NCBI GenBank assembly: GCA_016787415.1
Contig: JAEUUT010000109.1
Coordinates: forward strand, 92,335 to 156,334
From: Saprospiraceae bacterium
GTDB lineage: Bacteria > Bacteroidota > Bacteroidia > Chitinophagales > Saprospiraceae
Reading direction: 5' to 3'
Length of the DNA stretch: 64,000 nt
Shown here: positions 1-10,594 of the stretch, in pieces
Position numbering within the stretch: the first letter of the stretch is position 1
Layout of the letters: every line of letters begins with the position of its first letter
The notes under the pieces: generated by a model
What the model was told of the DNA's origin: nothing
The model's input: only the letters and a program-made list of their open reading frames with translations
Databases searched by the model: none
Position numbers and translations under genes: made by a program

Positions 1-1752
<1,752 letters not shown>

Positions 1753-1766
1753 TCAAAAATGTTTGC

Positions 1767-1774
1767 TAACCTTG
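1767..1774 (+). promoter_or_regulatory. Candidate -7 element for the permease/kinase operon
   Basis: TAACCTTG lies 64 bp before the permease start and differs at one position from the Bacteroidota -7 consensus TAnnTTTG. A TTTCC about 21 bp upstream could be the -33 element. This is a pattern match only. Confidence 0.35.
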
Positions 1775-1837
1775 CCAGACTAAATGAGGTTTTGGGTTTG
1801 CGTAGCCTAAAACAAAACGAAATACCTACACATCGCC

Positions 1838-3184
1838 ATGAATACAACACCATCGTCGTCGGGCCGCAACCCATATCTGGTACCTTTTGCCCTGGTATGC
1901 AGCCTGTTTTTTCTGTGGGGAATAGCCAATAGCCTCAATGGCTCGCTGATCCGCCATTTTCAGTTTGCCCTCGATCTGAAACGCTGGCAGGCGGGTATTG
2001 TCGACTCGGCTTTCTACTTCGGTTATTTTGTGATGGCCATTCCAGCGGGCATTTTTATGCGAAAATGGGGCTACAAACGTGGTATTCTGGCTGGTCTGCT
2101 GCTGTATGCAGGCGGCGCGCTGCTGTTTTATCCGGCAGCCGACGTGCGGGTGTACGCATTTTTCCTCTTCGCTTTGTTTGCCATTGCATCGGGGCTGGCA
2201 TTTCTGGAAACAGCCGCCAACCTGTACGTGACCGTTTTAGGGGATGCCAAAGAAGCGGAGTGGCGCATCAATTTTGCACAGTCGTTCAACGGCATCAGCA
2301 TCATCCTCGGTCCCATCATTGGCAGCCTGTTTATCTTTTCCAAAAAGGAATACAACGCTTCCACACTGGCTATGATGACGCCCGAACAAATTCAGGCCGC
2401 GCGGGTGGAAGAGGCGCTTTCGGTGCAGGGGCCATATCTCGCCATTGCGATTATAGTAGCCGCCGTAGCCGTATTGTTTGCGCTCACAAAAATGCCGGAA
2501 ATTGGCAAGGCCGAAGAAGCGGCAGAAGGAAATGTGAGCATTTTCAGTCTGCCCGGCCGCTATCGCCACCTGGCGCTGGGCATTTTGGCGCAATTTGCCA
2601 ATGTGGGCGCACAGGCTACCTTGTGGGGCTATTTTGTCGATTTCAAAATGGATTTTGCTGCCAACGACCATATCGGGGTGGCGCTCGGCTATGCCGATTT
2701 TATCAACAAATTAGTGGGCGATGCAGAAAATATGACGCCTGAAAGAATAGCAGGTTTTCATGCCTCTTTTGCGCTCGTACTGTTTATGCTGGGCCGCTTT
2801 CTGGGCACCTGGCTCATGAGTCGCTATGAAGCGCGCAAGGTGTTGCAATGGTACTCTGTGGCAGCCGTGGGCCTGGTCGTGTTGGCATTTGCAACGGGCG
2901 GCACGACGGCTATTTTGTGTATCATGCTCACGTATTTCTGCCAGAGCATCATGTTCCCGACCATTTTTGCGCTGGCAACCAAAGGTTTGCCACCGGCAGA
3001 AGGAAAACTGGCCTCTTCGCTGGTTATCATGGCCATCGTAGGTGGCGCCGTGATGCCGCCCATTGCCGGACTGCTGTCGGGCGCAGGTGGTATGAAAATG
3101 GCCCTGCTGGTGCCACTGCTCTGTTTTTCCTTCGTCGTGTATTACGTGACCAACGGCTATCGCGTCAAACAACAAGTATTGTAA
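1838..3184 (+). CDS. fucP: MFS sugar:proton symporter, FucP-like
   Basis: This 448-residue polytopic inner-membrane protein resembles the L-fucose:H+ symporter family. Visible signs are the N-terminal segment with LFFLWGIANSLNGSLI, the helix-2/3 loop RKWGYKRGI, and a long hydrophobic segment with ETAANLYVTVLG, in the place where FucP relatives carry ETAANPY. Twelve membrane segments are expected for the family. The stop codon is followed immediately by the ATG of a fructosamine-kinase-like gene, so the two are almost certainly co-transcribed. FucP relatives also carry glucose, galactose or N-acetylglucosamine, so the substrate is open. The kinase neighbour argues for an amino-modified or glycated sugar, while a GH95 fucosidase 32 kb away would fit fucose. 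Confidence 0.8.
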   Translation: MNTTPSSSGRNPYLVPFALVCSLFFLWGIANSLNGSLIRHFQFALDLKRWQAGIVDSAFYFGYFVMAIPAGIFMRKWGYKRGILAGLLLYAGGALLFYPAADVRVYAFFLFALFAIASGLAFLETAANLYVTVLGDAKEAEWRINFAQSFNGISIILGPIIGSLFIFSKKEYNASTLAMMTPEQIQAARVEEALSVQGPYLAIAIIVAAVAVLFALTKMPEIGKAEEAAEGNVSIFSLPGRYRHLALGILAQFANVGAQATLWGYFVDFKMDFAANDHIGVALGYADFINKLVGDAENMTPERIAGFHASFALVLFMLGRFLGTWLMSRYEARKVLQWYSVAAVGLVVLAFATGGTTAILCIMLTYFCQSIMFPTIFALATKGLPPAEGKLASSLVIMAIVGGAVMPPIAGLLSGAGGMKMALLVPLLCFSFVVYYVTNGYRVKQQVL

Positions 3185-4054
3185 ATGCTGGCTGCATCGG
3201 TCAGAAATCGGGTGGAAACAATTCTTGGCGTGCCTGTGTGCACTGTCAGGCCGGTCAGTGGTGGCGATATTCACCGGGCGTATCAACTCCATGCCGAAGA
3301 GGGCGGAACCTGGTTTTTAAAAACCAATACGCACGTACTGGCGGCCGACATGTTCAGAACCGAAGCGCAGGGGCTGGCGCTGCTGGGCGCTTCGCGGGTG
3401 ATTCGTACACCCCGCACGCTGGGGCATGGTATCACGGACGAGGGGCATGCTTTTCTGCTCATGGAATTTATTGAGCCGGGGTATAAAAACCGCCTGTTTT
3501 GGGAAAATTTTGGACGCGCGCTGGCCAACCTGCACGGCAACACATCGGCACAATTCGGCTTTGCGCACCACAATTTCATCGGCTCGCTGCCGCAGTCGAA
3601 TACCCGTCACAGCACCTGGGAATCTTTTTTTGCTGAAGAACGCCTTTGGGCACAAATGCTGCCGGCTTGCGAGAAAGGGTATTTCACAAAGACACACGAA
3701 AATCAACTGGATGGCCTGTGCCGAAAACTGGCATCTATATGCCCCAAAGAACCGCCGGCGCTGATTCATGGCGACCTGTGGAGTGGCAATTTTCTGTGCG
3801 ATACCATCGGCCACGCCGTGTTGATCGACCCTGCGGCCGCTTTTGCGCACCGGGAGATGGATCTGGCGATGAGCCGATTGTTCGGCGGGTTCGACTCATT
3901 TTTTTACAAAGCCTACGAGGAAGCCTGGCCACTGGAAGCGGGTTTTGAAAAACGCCTGGAAGTGTATCAGTTGTATTACTTACTAGTACATGTCAATTTG
4001 TTTGGAGGAGGATATGTAGATCGGGTGCAGGAAATTTTGAGGAGATGGGGATAG
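3185..4054 (+). CDS. Fructosamine-3-kinase family protein
   Basis: This 289-residue protein belongs to the fructosamine/ketosamine-3-kinase family (APH-like fold), close to the usual family length. It shows the N-terminal nucleotide loop PVSGGDIHRAY (about residues 22-32), the catalytic-loop motif HGDLWSGN starting at His195, and the metal-binding Asp215 in LIDPA. The family phosphorylates sugars attached to amines (ribulosamines, erythrulosamines or fructosamines) so that they detach spontaneously. The start ATG follows the permease stop with no gap, implying translational coupling. Its 3' end converges on the polyprenyl synthase gene with only 10 bp between them. Functional assignment is by family; the true substrate cannot be read from sequence. 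Confidence 0.85.
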   Translation: MLAASVRNRVETILGVPVCTVRPVSGGDIHRAYQLHAEEGGTWFLKTNTHVLAADMFRTEAQGLALLGASRVIRTPRTLGHGITDEGHAFLLMEFIEPGYKNRLFWENFGRALANLHGNTSAQFGFAHHNFIGSLPQSNTRHSTWESFFAEERLWAQMLPACEKGYFTKTHENQLDGLCRKLASICPKEPPALIHGDLWSGNFLCDTIGHAVLIDPAAAFAHREMDLAMSRLFGGFDSFFYKAYEEAWPLEAGFEKRLEVYQLYYLLVHVNLFGGGYVDRVQEILRRWG

Positions 4055-4064
4055 GGGGGGCACC

Positions 4065-5033
4065 CTACTTCTTCCTTTCCGTCACAAAAATCAACAACTC
4101 CCGCATCGCCTGCCGCGCCTCGCTATCCGGCAATGTATCCAACAGGTCGAAGGCTTCCTGCCGGAAGCGATACATCGCTTGTTCCGAATATTCGATACCG
4201 CCGCTGTTGCGCACAAATTCGATCACTTCTGCCACTTTTTCGGTGCGGTGGCTTTCATTTTTCACGATGTTGATCATTTTCCGGCGCGTACTGCGGTCGG
4301 TGTGCGTGAGGGCATAGATGAGCGGCAGGGTCATTTTTTTCTCCTTGATGTCGATGCCGAGGGGCTTGCCTACATCGTCGACGCCGAAGTCGAAGAGGTC
4401 GTCGCGGATTTGAAAAGCCATGCCCGTTTTTTCACCGAACAGCCACATTTTTTGGAAGGTTTCGTCGTCGGGCGAGGTGCTGATAGCGCCTGCACTACAC
4501 GCAGCAGCAATGAGCGAAGCCGTTTTCTGGCGGATGATTTCGTAGTACACTTCCTCCTTGATGTCGAGGCGGCGGGCTTTTTCCATTTGCAGGAGTTCGC
4601 CTTCGGCCAGTTCCTGCACAGATCGGCTCACGATTTCCAGCATTTTATACTGACCTGTTCGAACGGAAATAAGCAGGCCTTGTGACAGCAGAAAATCGCC
4701 TACCAGCACGGCAATTTTGTTTTTCCACAATGCATTGATAGAAAAAAATCCGCGTCGTTCGTTGGCATCATCCACCACGTCGTCGTGTACCAGCGATGCC
4801 GTATGCAGCAATTCGATCAGCGAGGCTGCCGTGTAAGTGGCTTCGTTGATGGGGCCGAACAGCCGCGCGCTGAGCAACACCAGCATAGGCCGCACCTGTT
4901 TCCCTTTGCGCTGTACAATGTACCAGGTGATTTTGTCGAGCAGGGCCACCTTGCTGCGCATGGCCTCCCGAAACCGGCCTTCGAAAATATCCAGTTCGGC
5001 TGAAATCGGGCGTTTTATTACATCTAGTGACAT
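4065..5033 (-). CDS. Polyprenyl diphosphate synthase (IspB-like)
   Basis: This cytosolic trans-prenyltransferase of about 322 residues condenses isopentenyl diphosphate units onto an allylic primer to make the long chain used for menaquinone. The first aspartate-rich motif DDVVD is at residues 84-88 and the second, IRDDLFD, lies near residue 210. The basic GKQVRP motif at 44-49 is also present. I chose the ATG at 5033 (MSLDVIKRPIS), because the upstream extension to 5147 is Phe- and Pro-rich and unlike the family N-terminus. A CDD-level comparison would be needed to set the chain length (C35-C40). Confidence 0.88.
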   Translation of the reverse strand: MSLDVIKRPISAELDIFEGRFREAMRSKVALLDKITWYIVQRKGKQVRPMLVLLSARLFGPINEATYTAASLIELLHTASLVHDDVVDDANERRGFFSINALWKNKIAVLVGDFLLSQGLLISVRTGQYKMLEIVSRSVQELAEGELLQMEKARRLDIKEEVYYEIIRQKTASLIAAACSAGAISTSPDDETFQKMWLFGEKTGMAFQIRDDLFDFGVDDVGKPLGIDIKEKKMTLPLIYALTHTDRSTRRKMINIVKNESHRTEKVAEVIEFVRNSGGIEYSEQAMYRFRQEAFDLLDTLPDSEARQAMRELLIFVTERKK

Positions 5034-5172
5034 CGTAGCGGTAGCAAAAAGGGCTTTTCCCGGGGGGGGCATAAAAATGGGGAAAAAAGCGCTCGTTTTA
5101 TGTGTTTTCAAAAAAAATTGAAATATCTGAAAGTAGAACATAGACAACGCTGGAAGGTTGGCAAAACAGACA

Positions 5173-7107
5173 TTACTTTTTCCCGACGGCCATACGTTTT
5201 TGTATTTCTGCCAGGAAAAGAGCCTGCCGATTGAGCGTTTCGCGGTTTTTGAGCCGTGCGTCTTCTGTTTGCGGGTTGGATATCGTATCGATGCGGTTGA
5301 TCCATTCCATGGCTTTCGAGAAGTCGTTCTGTTCCATGTAGGCGTAGGAAAGGCTTAGTTTGCCTTCGTCAAATCGCGGGTTGATGGTAACCGCCTGTTC
5401 AAGTACCCCGATTGCTTTTGTGACATCGCCCTGTTTCAGCAGCGCAGAAGCATAATCGTTCAGCACCTGGAACGACCAGGGGCTGAGCCGATAGGCCTCC
5501 TCAAACGCTCGCACACTGGCCTCTGTGTCATTCAGGAAATAATATCCAATACCCTCATGCCATTGTAAAGGAATGGCTACATCGTTGTATTCATTAAAAA
5601 TATTGCGGCTTTTTTGGGCCTCTTGCACCAGTAGCCGGAAATTTTTTCGGCCCTGTGCATCCATGGCTCGCACGGTGTGAATTTCACCTGTCACGCGGCT
5701 CCAGCCAATCCATACATTCAGGGCCAGACCCAGTGCAAGCACCCCAAGAAATGTGCCTGCTGCGTTTTGAATCTGCCATGCCCGCGCATCAGGCCGGTGT
5801 TTGCGGTCGTAAAAAGCAATGTACGCCCACAGGAATGCCAGTACCACCTGCATTTCTATTCTTTCCCGGGGAAAATCGAAATATTGAATCAGGCAATAAC
5901 CCAGCAATCCGGCCATGAGCGCCAATATTTCATGCCGAAATGCGGCCTCCGGATTTTTTTTCAAAAGGCGCGCTGCCATAAAAAATGCCCCTACAAACAG
6001 CAGACAATACAGCGCCACACCGATGATACCCAATTCCGAGCGTATTTCCAGGTAGTCGTTGTGCGCGCGGGTGAACACCACATTTTGCTCCTGCAATCGG
6101 TACCCGCCTTCAATGCTTTTGGAAGGGAACCATATTTTCCAACTGCCATTGCCCACACCGAGCCAGTAATGGTCGCGGTTGAGCAGGTCGGTTTTGTACC
6201 ACACAAAGCGGCGCTCGTTGGCCGACACACTTTCGAGGTAGGTAGCAGGATTGAGGCGTTCGAGCAGGGAACTTCCGTGCCCTTTCAGCGCCAACACACC
6301 GGACAATAATACCAGGGCCAAGACGCCTGCGGGTACTATTCTTTTCAAAAAAACGGGGCGAAACGCCTCATCCAGCCAGGCGCGCAAGGGAAAATAGAAC
6401 AGCGCTCCCATGGCCACAGCCAGGTAGGTGGTGCGGGTTTGCAACAACAAAATAAGGATTAATTGCAGACTAACAGTGGCGTAAAACACCTGCTTTCGAG
6501 CAAATTCCCTATAAAACATGCCATTGATAACCAGCAAAAAAAACAGGAACTCGGATGCCAGGCTTTTGTTGCCATATACGGCGCTGGCATAGTCGTATAA
6601 GGCCTCGTTGTTCAGTCCGCTGCTGCGGGCAGCAATGACCAACTGAATGATGAGGATGCCGCAAACGATCCACGTAAGCCACAGGTGAATCCTGAACAAA
6701 TGGCTGCGTACCAGCCCTTCATCGCGCTGCAATGCCTGGCGAAGCATCCAGTACACGGCGCACAAGAGAAATACTTTCTGGGTATAAAAAACGGCTTCCG
6801 ACCAACTGAATGCCCAGCCTGTCGAGGCCATATTCCAGCCCAGCCAGCCCAGCAAAAGCGCGTCGAAAGGGCGTAGTCGCCAGTCGGCATGTCGTTTCAA
6901 ATCGCGCCAAAGCCAAACCAGACACCCCAGCAAGGCCAGCGACAGGAACAAAAAACGCGGAGCCAGGTACCGATCCAGGCATTGCCACCAAAAGAACAAT
7001 GCATTGGCGCCAAACGCCAGCCACAGAAACACCCGATAAGGCGCCATGCGATCCGGCTGCGATTCCTGGACGTTGATGTTGCTTTGAGCAGGTTTTTTCC
7101 GGGACAT
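5173..7107 (-). CDS. O-antigen ligase family membrane protein with C-terminal TPRs
   Basis: About 644 residues. The first ~430 hold roughly ten to twelve membrane helices with a large periplasmic loop containing GVGNGSWKIWFPS and the H-N-D-Y-L-E motif (HNDYLE), both typical of the O-antigen ligase/Wzy-C family. The C-terminal ~150 residues carry tetratricopeptide-like repeats (for example a VLNDYASALLKQGDVTKAI segment). The family transfers or polymerises lipid-linked glycans at the outer face of the inner membrane, in lipopolysaccharide, exopolysaccharide or protein O-glycosylation. TPR-tailed versions are common in Bacteroidota. I chose the ATG at 7107 (MSRKKPAQS); an upstream ATG near 7160 is less likely. 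It is divergent from panC. Confidence 0.75.
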   Translation of the reverse strand: MSRKKPAQSNINVQESQPDRMAPYRVFLWLAFGANALFFWWQCLDRYLAPRFLFLSLALLGCLVWLWRDLKRHADWRLRPFDALLLGWLGWNMASTGWAFSWSEAVFYTQKVFLLCAVYWMLRQALQRDEGLVRSHLFRIHLWLTWIVCGILIIQLVIAARSSGLNNEALYDYASAVYGNKSLASEFLFFLLVINGMFYREFARKQVFYATVSLQLILILLLQTRTTYLAVAMGALFYFPLRAWLDEAFRPVFLKRIVPAGVLALVLLSGVLALKGHGSSLLERLNPATYLESVSANERRFVWYKTDLLNRDHYWLGVGNGSWKIWFPSKSIEGGYRLQEQNVVFTRAHNDYLEIRSELGIIGVALYCLLFVGAFFMAARLLKKNPEAAFRHEILALMAGLLGYCLIQYFDFPRERIEMQVVLAFLWAYIAFYDRKHRPDARAWQIQNAAGTFLGVLALGLALNVWIGWSRVTGEIHTVRAMDAQGRKNFRLLVQEAQKSRNIFNEYNDVAIPLQWHEGIGYYFLNDTEASVRAFEEAYRLSPWSFQVLNDYASALLKQGDVTKAIGVLEQAVTINPRFDEGKLSLSYAYMEQNDFSKAMEWINRIDTISNPQTEDARLKNRETLNRQALFLAEIQKRMAVGKK

Positions 7108-7242
7108 AATGCGCCTGGATACTTTTTGTAAGTATTTGAAAATGTGTGAGTTGGAAAACATCATTCCCCCTCTCACTGTTTTTGTGTCGCAATATTCAAA
7201 AGAAATCGGGATTCAATACGCATCTTGCCCGAGTTCGCCACA

Positions 7243-7250
7243 TACTTTTG
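7243..7250 (+). promoter_or_regulatory. Candidate -7 element of panC promoter
   Basis: TACTTTTG is an exact match to TAnnTTTG and lies 26 bp before the chosen panC start at 7277. A TTG at 7225-7227 is the nearest -33 candidate, but its spacing (15 bp) is short. Confidence 0.45.
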
Positions 7251-7276
7251 CTTCGGAAAGCCAACTTTACATTACG

Positions 7277-8125
7277 ATGCATATTTTCAAAAAGGTATCC
7301 GACCTGCAGGCATGGGTCGCCCAAGAACGCGCCGAAGGCAAGCGCATTGGTTTTGCCCCCACTATGGGCGCTTTGCACGACGGGCATATGGAACTCATTC
7401 GGATGTCGGGCCTTGCCGGCCACCGTACTGTTGCAAGCATTTTTGTCAATCCGACCCAGTTCAACGATCCAAAAGACCTGGAAAAATACCCCCGCACGCC
7501 GGAAAAGGATATTCTTTTGCTGCACGACAATGGCTGCGATGCGGTTTTTATGCCGTCGGTAGAAGAAATATATCCGCCGGGACTGGACGTATCGATCGAC
7601 CTCGATTTCCGGCAACTGGATGAAGTAATGGAAGGTTTTTTTCGCCCCGGGCATTTCAAGGGCATGGCTACGGTGGTGCATCGCCTGCTCGACATCGTTC
7701 GGCCCGATAGTTTGTATATGGGACAAAAAGACTTTCAGCAACTGACGATCGTGCGGGATATGATCCGACAGATGCACCTGACGGTCGAACTGGTGATGTG
7801 CCCAACGATGCGGGAAGCGGACGGACTGGCCATGTCGAGCCGGAACTTGCGCCTGAGCGCCGACATGCGCGCCATTGCACCCGTCATCTTTCAGACGCTT
7901 CAGTGGGCGGCAGAAACCTTGCAAACCCACATGGCTTCTGCTATTCAAACCGAAGCCATGCAACGCCTGGAGGCTGCCGGCCTTCGCCCTGAATACTTTG
8001 ACATTGTAGATGGTATTTCACTGCTCCCGGTGGAGCGCTGGGAGGATAGCACGTTCATTGTGGCTTGTACAGCGGCATTTGCGGGAGAAGTGAGGCTGAT
8101 TGATAACATAGTAGTGAAATCATAA
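7277..8125 (+). CDS. panC: Pantothenate synthetase
   Basis: This 282-residue cytosolic enzyme joins pantoate and beta-alanine with ATP to form pantothenate, the precursor of coenzyme A. It carries the HIGH-like nucleotide motif PTMGALHDGH (residues 28-37), the substrate-binding segment SIFVNPTQF, the MGQKDFQQ motif near residue 146 and the KMSKS-equivalent MSSRN. The length fits the family exactly. A longer reading frame opens at 7109, but the ATG at 7277 matches the family N-terminus (MHIFKKVSDLQ) and sits just downstream of a good -7 element. No panB or panD is adjacent in the window. Confidence 0.95.
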   Translation: MHIFKKVSDLQAWVAQERAEGKRIGFAPTMGALHDGHMELIRMSGLAGHRTVASIFVNPTQFNDPKDLEKYPRTPEKDILLLHDNGCDAVFMPSVEEIYPPGLDVSIDLDFRQLDEVMEGFFRPGHFKGMATVVHRLLDIVRPDSLYMGQKDFQQLTIVRDMIRQMHLTVELVMCPTMREADGLAMSSRNLRLSADMRAIAPVIFQTLQWAAETLQTHMASAIQTEAMQRLEAAGLRPEYFDIVDGISLLPVERWEDSTFIVACTAAFAGEVRLIDNIVVKS

Positions 8126-8201
8126 CTTCCCGAGGAATGAATTTCACGCAGCAGATTTCACCTTGCTTGCTATCTTGCAGGCACATCATCTCTGACCGAA
8201 T

Positions 8202-9548
8202 ATGGTAAAAAGATACTTGTCCGGATTGTTTCTTGCATTCATCTTCCTGTTAACTTTTATTGTCGAACTGCTTATGCTCACCACCTGGATGGGCAAGCCC
8301 AGTCTGGATGCAAGCCCGGCAATCTGGCTGGTTACGGGTATTTTGAATGCCTGGACAGGAAGTATACTTATTGGACGTTACGGACTGGGCGCAGATGATA
8401 CGGGCAACAAAATGACCCTTAGCCCTGCCAAAACCTGGGGCATCATATTGACCCTGATAGTCGGTGTCGGATACACAGCAGGGTTGCTGCATCATATTTT
8501 TCAGGATATCCCCGAGTTAAGTACAGCATCCGATATTATTCCTGGGAAAAAAGAATTTGTGCGGCGTTTGCTGCATGGCGAGACAGTGTACCTACCTGTG
8601 CATTTTGATACTTATGACCTGCAACCGACCTTTCTTCCATTCAGGTGGCTTCCTTTTACTATTGCAGAGGTATTCAAGTTCGATTATCGCTGGATACCAT
8701 TTTCAGGGTTTGTTCTCGGGGTTTGTGTGTGGATTTTTTCCCGGGATATAAAGAATAAAAATGTGCCATTACTGGAAACAATCCTGAAAGTATTGTTTCC
8801 ATTCTGGGCCTTAGGCCAGTTTATTGTAGACGAGAAATTCAATTTTGGTCTGGCTGTTGAGCTTCTTATTCTGGGGTATCACCTGATCCTGGCCCGTTTT
8901 ATGTTTCATAAAAACCCCTGGGTGGTCGGGCTCTCTGTGGTGCTTTGTCTGTTATCTCGTTACTCCATTATTCTGTGGTTGGCGGTACCCGCCACCTGGC
9001 TTATTATGGAAAAAAGATACGCTTTTTTAGGAAAAATTATACTGGCTACGGTCGCCGGAATCTTTCTGTTTTACTGGTTGCCGTTTTGTCGGCACGATCT
9101 GGGCAAACATTTTATCACAGCGTCTCACTATTACGTAGAGGCTTGCCGCGGATGCTGGCATGTAGATAGTTGGCAACCAGCGGATGCGATCCCGTCGTTT
9201 TTGGGCAAAGGCCAGGGCTTTCAGTACTGGTCGTATGCACACGGACCGGCCGACCTAGAAGATCGGTATCAGTTAAATATGAAACTTGGGCTTTGGACCT
9301 GCGCCGCTTCTATTTTGATATCCTGTATTATTCTGTTCAGGTATATGCGAAAGGAGAACGACCCGGTAGTCATAAAAGGGCTAATACTAGGCAGCCTGAA
9401 AGTGTACATGATTTTCTTTATTGGTTTTATCATGTGCCCATTTAGTTACCTGTTTATAGTGCCCTTCTTTTTGTCGCTGCCCATGTTGTACAGCATTCCT
9501 TTCAAATCTGTTTTTTACAACCAGTTGAGACGGCCATACCATTACTAG
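8202..9548 (+). CDS. Polytopic membrane protein of unknown function
   Basis: This 448-residue protein has around ten hydrophobic helices spread over its length. A periplasm-sized loop follows helix 3 and holds conserved-looking charged residues (GKKEFVRRLLHGE, then HFDTYDLQPTFLP). This arrangement, with a charged loop early in the chain and a helical remainder, resembles GT-C type glycosyltransferases that use polyprenyl-phosphate sugars, but I cannot name a family from sequence alone. It stands alone, 76 bp after panC. Its stop codon abuts the stop codon of the convergent polyphosphate glucokinase gene with zero intervening bases. Confidence 0.7.
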   Translation: MVKRYLSGLFLAFIFLLTFIVELLMLTTWMGKPSLDASPAIWLVTGILNAWTGSILIGRYGLGADDTGNKMTLSPAKTWGIILTLIVGVGYTAGLLHHIFQDIPELSTASDIIPGKKEFVRRLLHGETVYLPVHFDTYDLQPTFLPFRWLPFTIAEVFKFDYRWIPFSGFVLGVCVWIFSRDIKNKNVPLLETILKVLFPFWALGQFIVDEKFNFGLAVELLILGYHLILARFMFHKNPWVVGLSVVLCLLSRYSIILWLAVPATWLIMEKRYAFLGKIILATVAGIFLFYWLPFCRHDLGKHFITASHYYVEACRGCWHVDSWQPADAIPSFLGKGQGFQYWSYAHGPADLEDRYQLNMKLGLWTCAASILISCIILFRYMRKENDPVVIKGLILGSLKVYMIFFIGFIMCPFSYLFIVPFFLSLPMLYSIPFKSVFYNQLRRPYHY

Positions 9549-10301
9549 TCAATGGCGTGGAACCTGTTCTGCTGCATACACTGCTGCGCCAATAATGCCT
9601 GCGTTGTTCAGCAGTTTAGCAGGTATTACCCGTGCCTGGGTTTGTAATTGTGATTTATACTGCTCAAAAAACTTGCTTTCGCCACCACCCAGAATGAACA
9701 GATCGGGGGAAAACAGGCGCTCCAGGTGTAGCAAATAGCCATTGAAGCGCTCGGCCCATTCTTTGCGGCTGATTTTAAGGCGTTCGCGCGCACCGGAAGA
9801 AGCATAGGCTTCGGCAGATTTGCCATGTGGCCAGAGCAGGTGCCCCAGTTCCGTATTGGGAATCATCATGCCTTTGTAAAAAAGAGCCGTACCAAGCCCT
9901 GTACCAATGGTAATCAGCATCACCACCCCTTCTTCGCCTTTTCCTACACCATAGCGCATTTCTGCCATACCGGCAGCGTCGGCGTCGTTGGTCACATATA
10001 CCGGGCAGCCTGTATGCTGGCCAAATACTTCTTCGGCGTTGGTGCCGATCCAACGCTCGTCAATATTGGCCGCAGATTGGGCTACGCCATGTTTGACAAT
10101 GGCTGGAAAACCGCAGCCAATAGGGCCTTTGTAATTAAAAAACTCTGCAATTTCGGCAAATGCTCCGGCCATGGCTTCGGGTGTGGAAGGGTGCGGGGTC
10201 GGTACGCGAAAGCGCTCTCCCTGGAGCCTTCCGTTGTGTACGTCCACTAAAGCGCCCTTTATCCCGGAAGCGCCTACGTCAATGCCTAAAATTGCACTCA
10301 T
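9549..10301 (-). CDS. ppgK: Polyphosphate glucokinase (ROK family)
   Basis: This 250-residue cytosolic kinase phosphorylates glucose using inorganic polyphosphate (and often ATP). The N-terminal phosphate-binding motif [11 protein letters not shown] is at residues 6-16. The [10 protein letters not shown] and [13 protein letters not shown] segments match the PpgK subgroup of ROK kinases, as do TNDADAAG (about 105) and the [10 protein letters not shown] phosphate loop. Length agrees with the family. The gene is monocistronic by spacing and is followed upstream by the large GTTGATGAGG array. It could feed glucose released by the secreted glycosidases of this region into glycolysis (inference). 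Confidence 0.9.
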   Translation of the reverse strand: MSAILGIDVGASGIKGALVDVHNGRLQGERFRVPTPHPSTPEAMAGAFAEIAEFFNYKGPIGCGFPAIVKHGVAQSAANIDERWIGTNAEEVFGQHTGCPVYVTNDADAAGMAEMRYGVGKGEEGVVMLITIGTGLGTALFYKGMMIPNTELGHLLWPHGKSAEAYASSGARERLKISRKEWAERFNGYLLHLERLFSPDLFILGGGESKFFEQYKSQLQTQARVIPAKLLNNAGIIGAAVYAAEQVPRH

Positions 10302-10338
10302 ATTTGTTGGTTGGTTTTGTTATCTATTTCTGTTATCA

Positions 10339-10569
10339 GTTGATGAGGGTTGATGAGGGTTGATGAGGGTTGATGAGGGTTGATGAGGTTGATATGGGTT
10401 GATGAGGGTTGATGAGGGTTGATGAGGTTGATATGGGTTGATGAGGGTTGATGAGGGTTGATGGGGGTTGATGAGGGTTGATATTCAGCCACTCGATGAA
10501 TGAAAAATCATTCCTTACCCCGAGCCGCCATTCATCAACCCTCATCAACCCTTATCAACCCTCATCAAC
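10339..10569. repeat. GTTGATGAGG tandem array with a four-unit inverted counterpart
   Basis: About fourteen 10-bp units of GTTGATGAGG run from 10339 to 10482, interrupted twice by a variant unit ending GATATGG, which gives a higher-order period of roughly 48 bp. After a 50-bp spacer, four complementary units run from 10532 to 10569, so the whole can fold into a hairpin. It fills most of the 293-bp gap between ppgK (start) and pdxA (stop). The same unit occurs twice at 17162-17178 beside another palindrome. The minus strand is open through the array but encodes only a low-complexity NPHQPSST-type repeat, which I do not regard as a gene. Confidence 0.95.
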
Positions 10570-10594
10570 AACAAGAGTAACTGACAACCAATAA

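Noticed and set aside
10298..10548. Open frames over the 10-mer array encoding NPHQPSST-type repeats
   Set aside because: The frames exist only because the tandem unit lacks stops in those phases; composition is low-complexity and there is no start context or relative.
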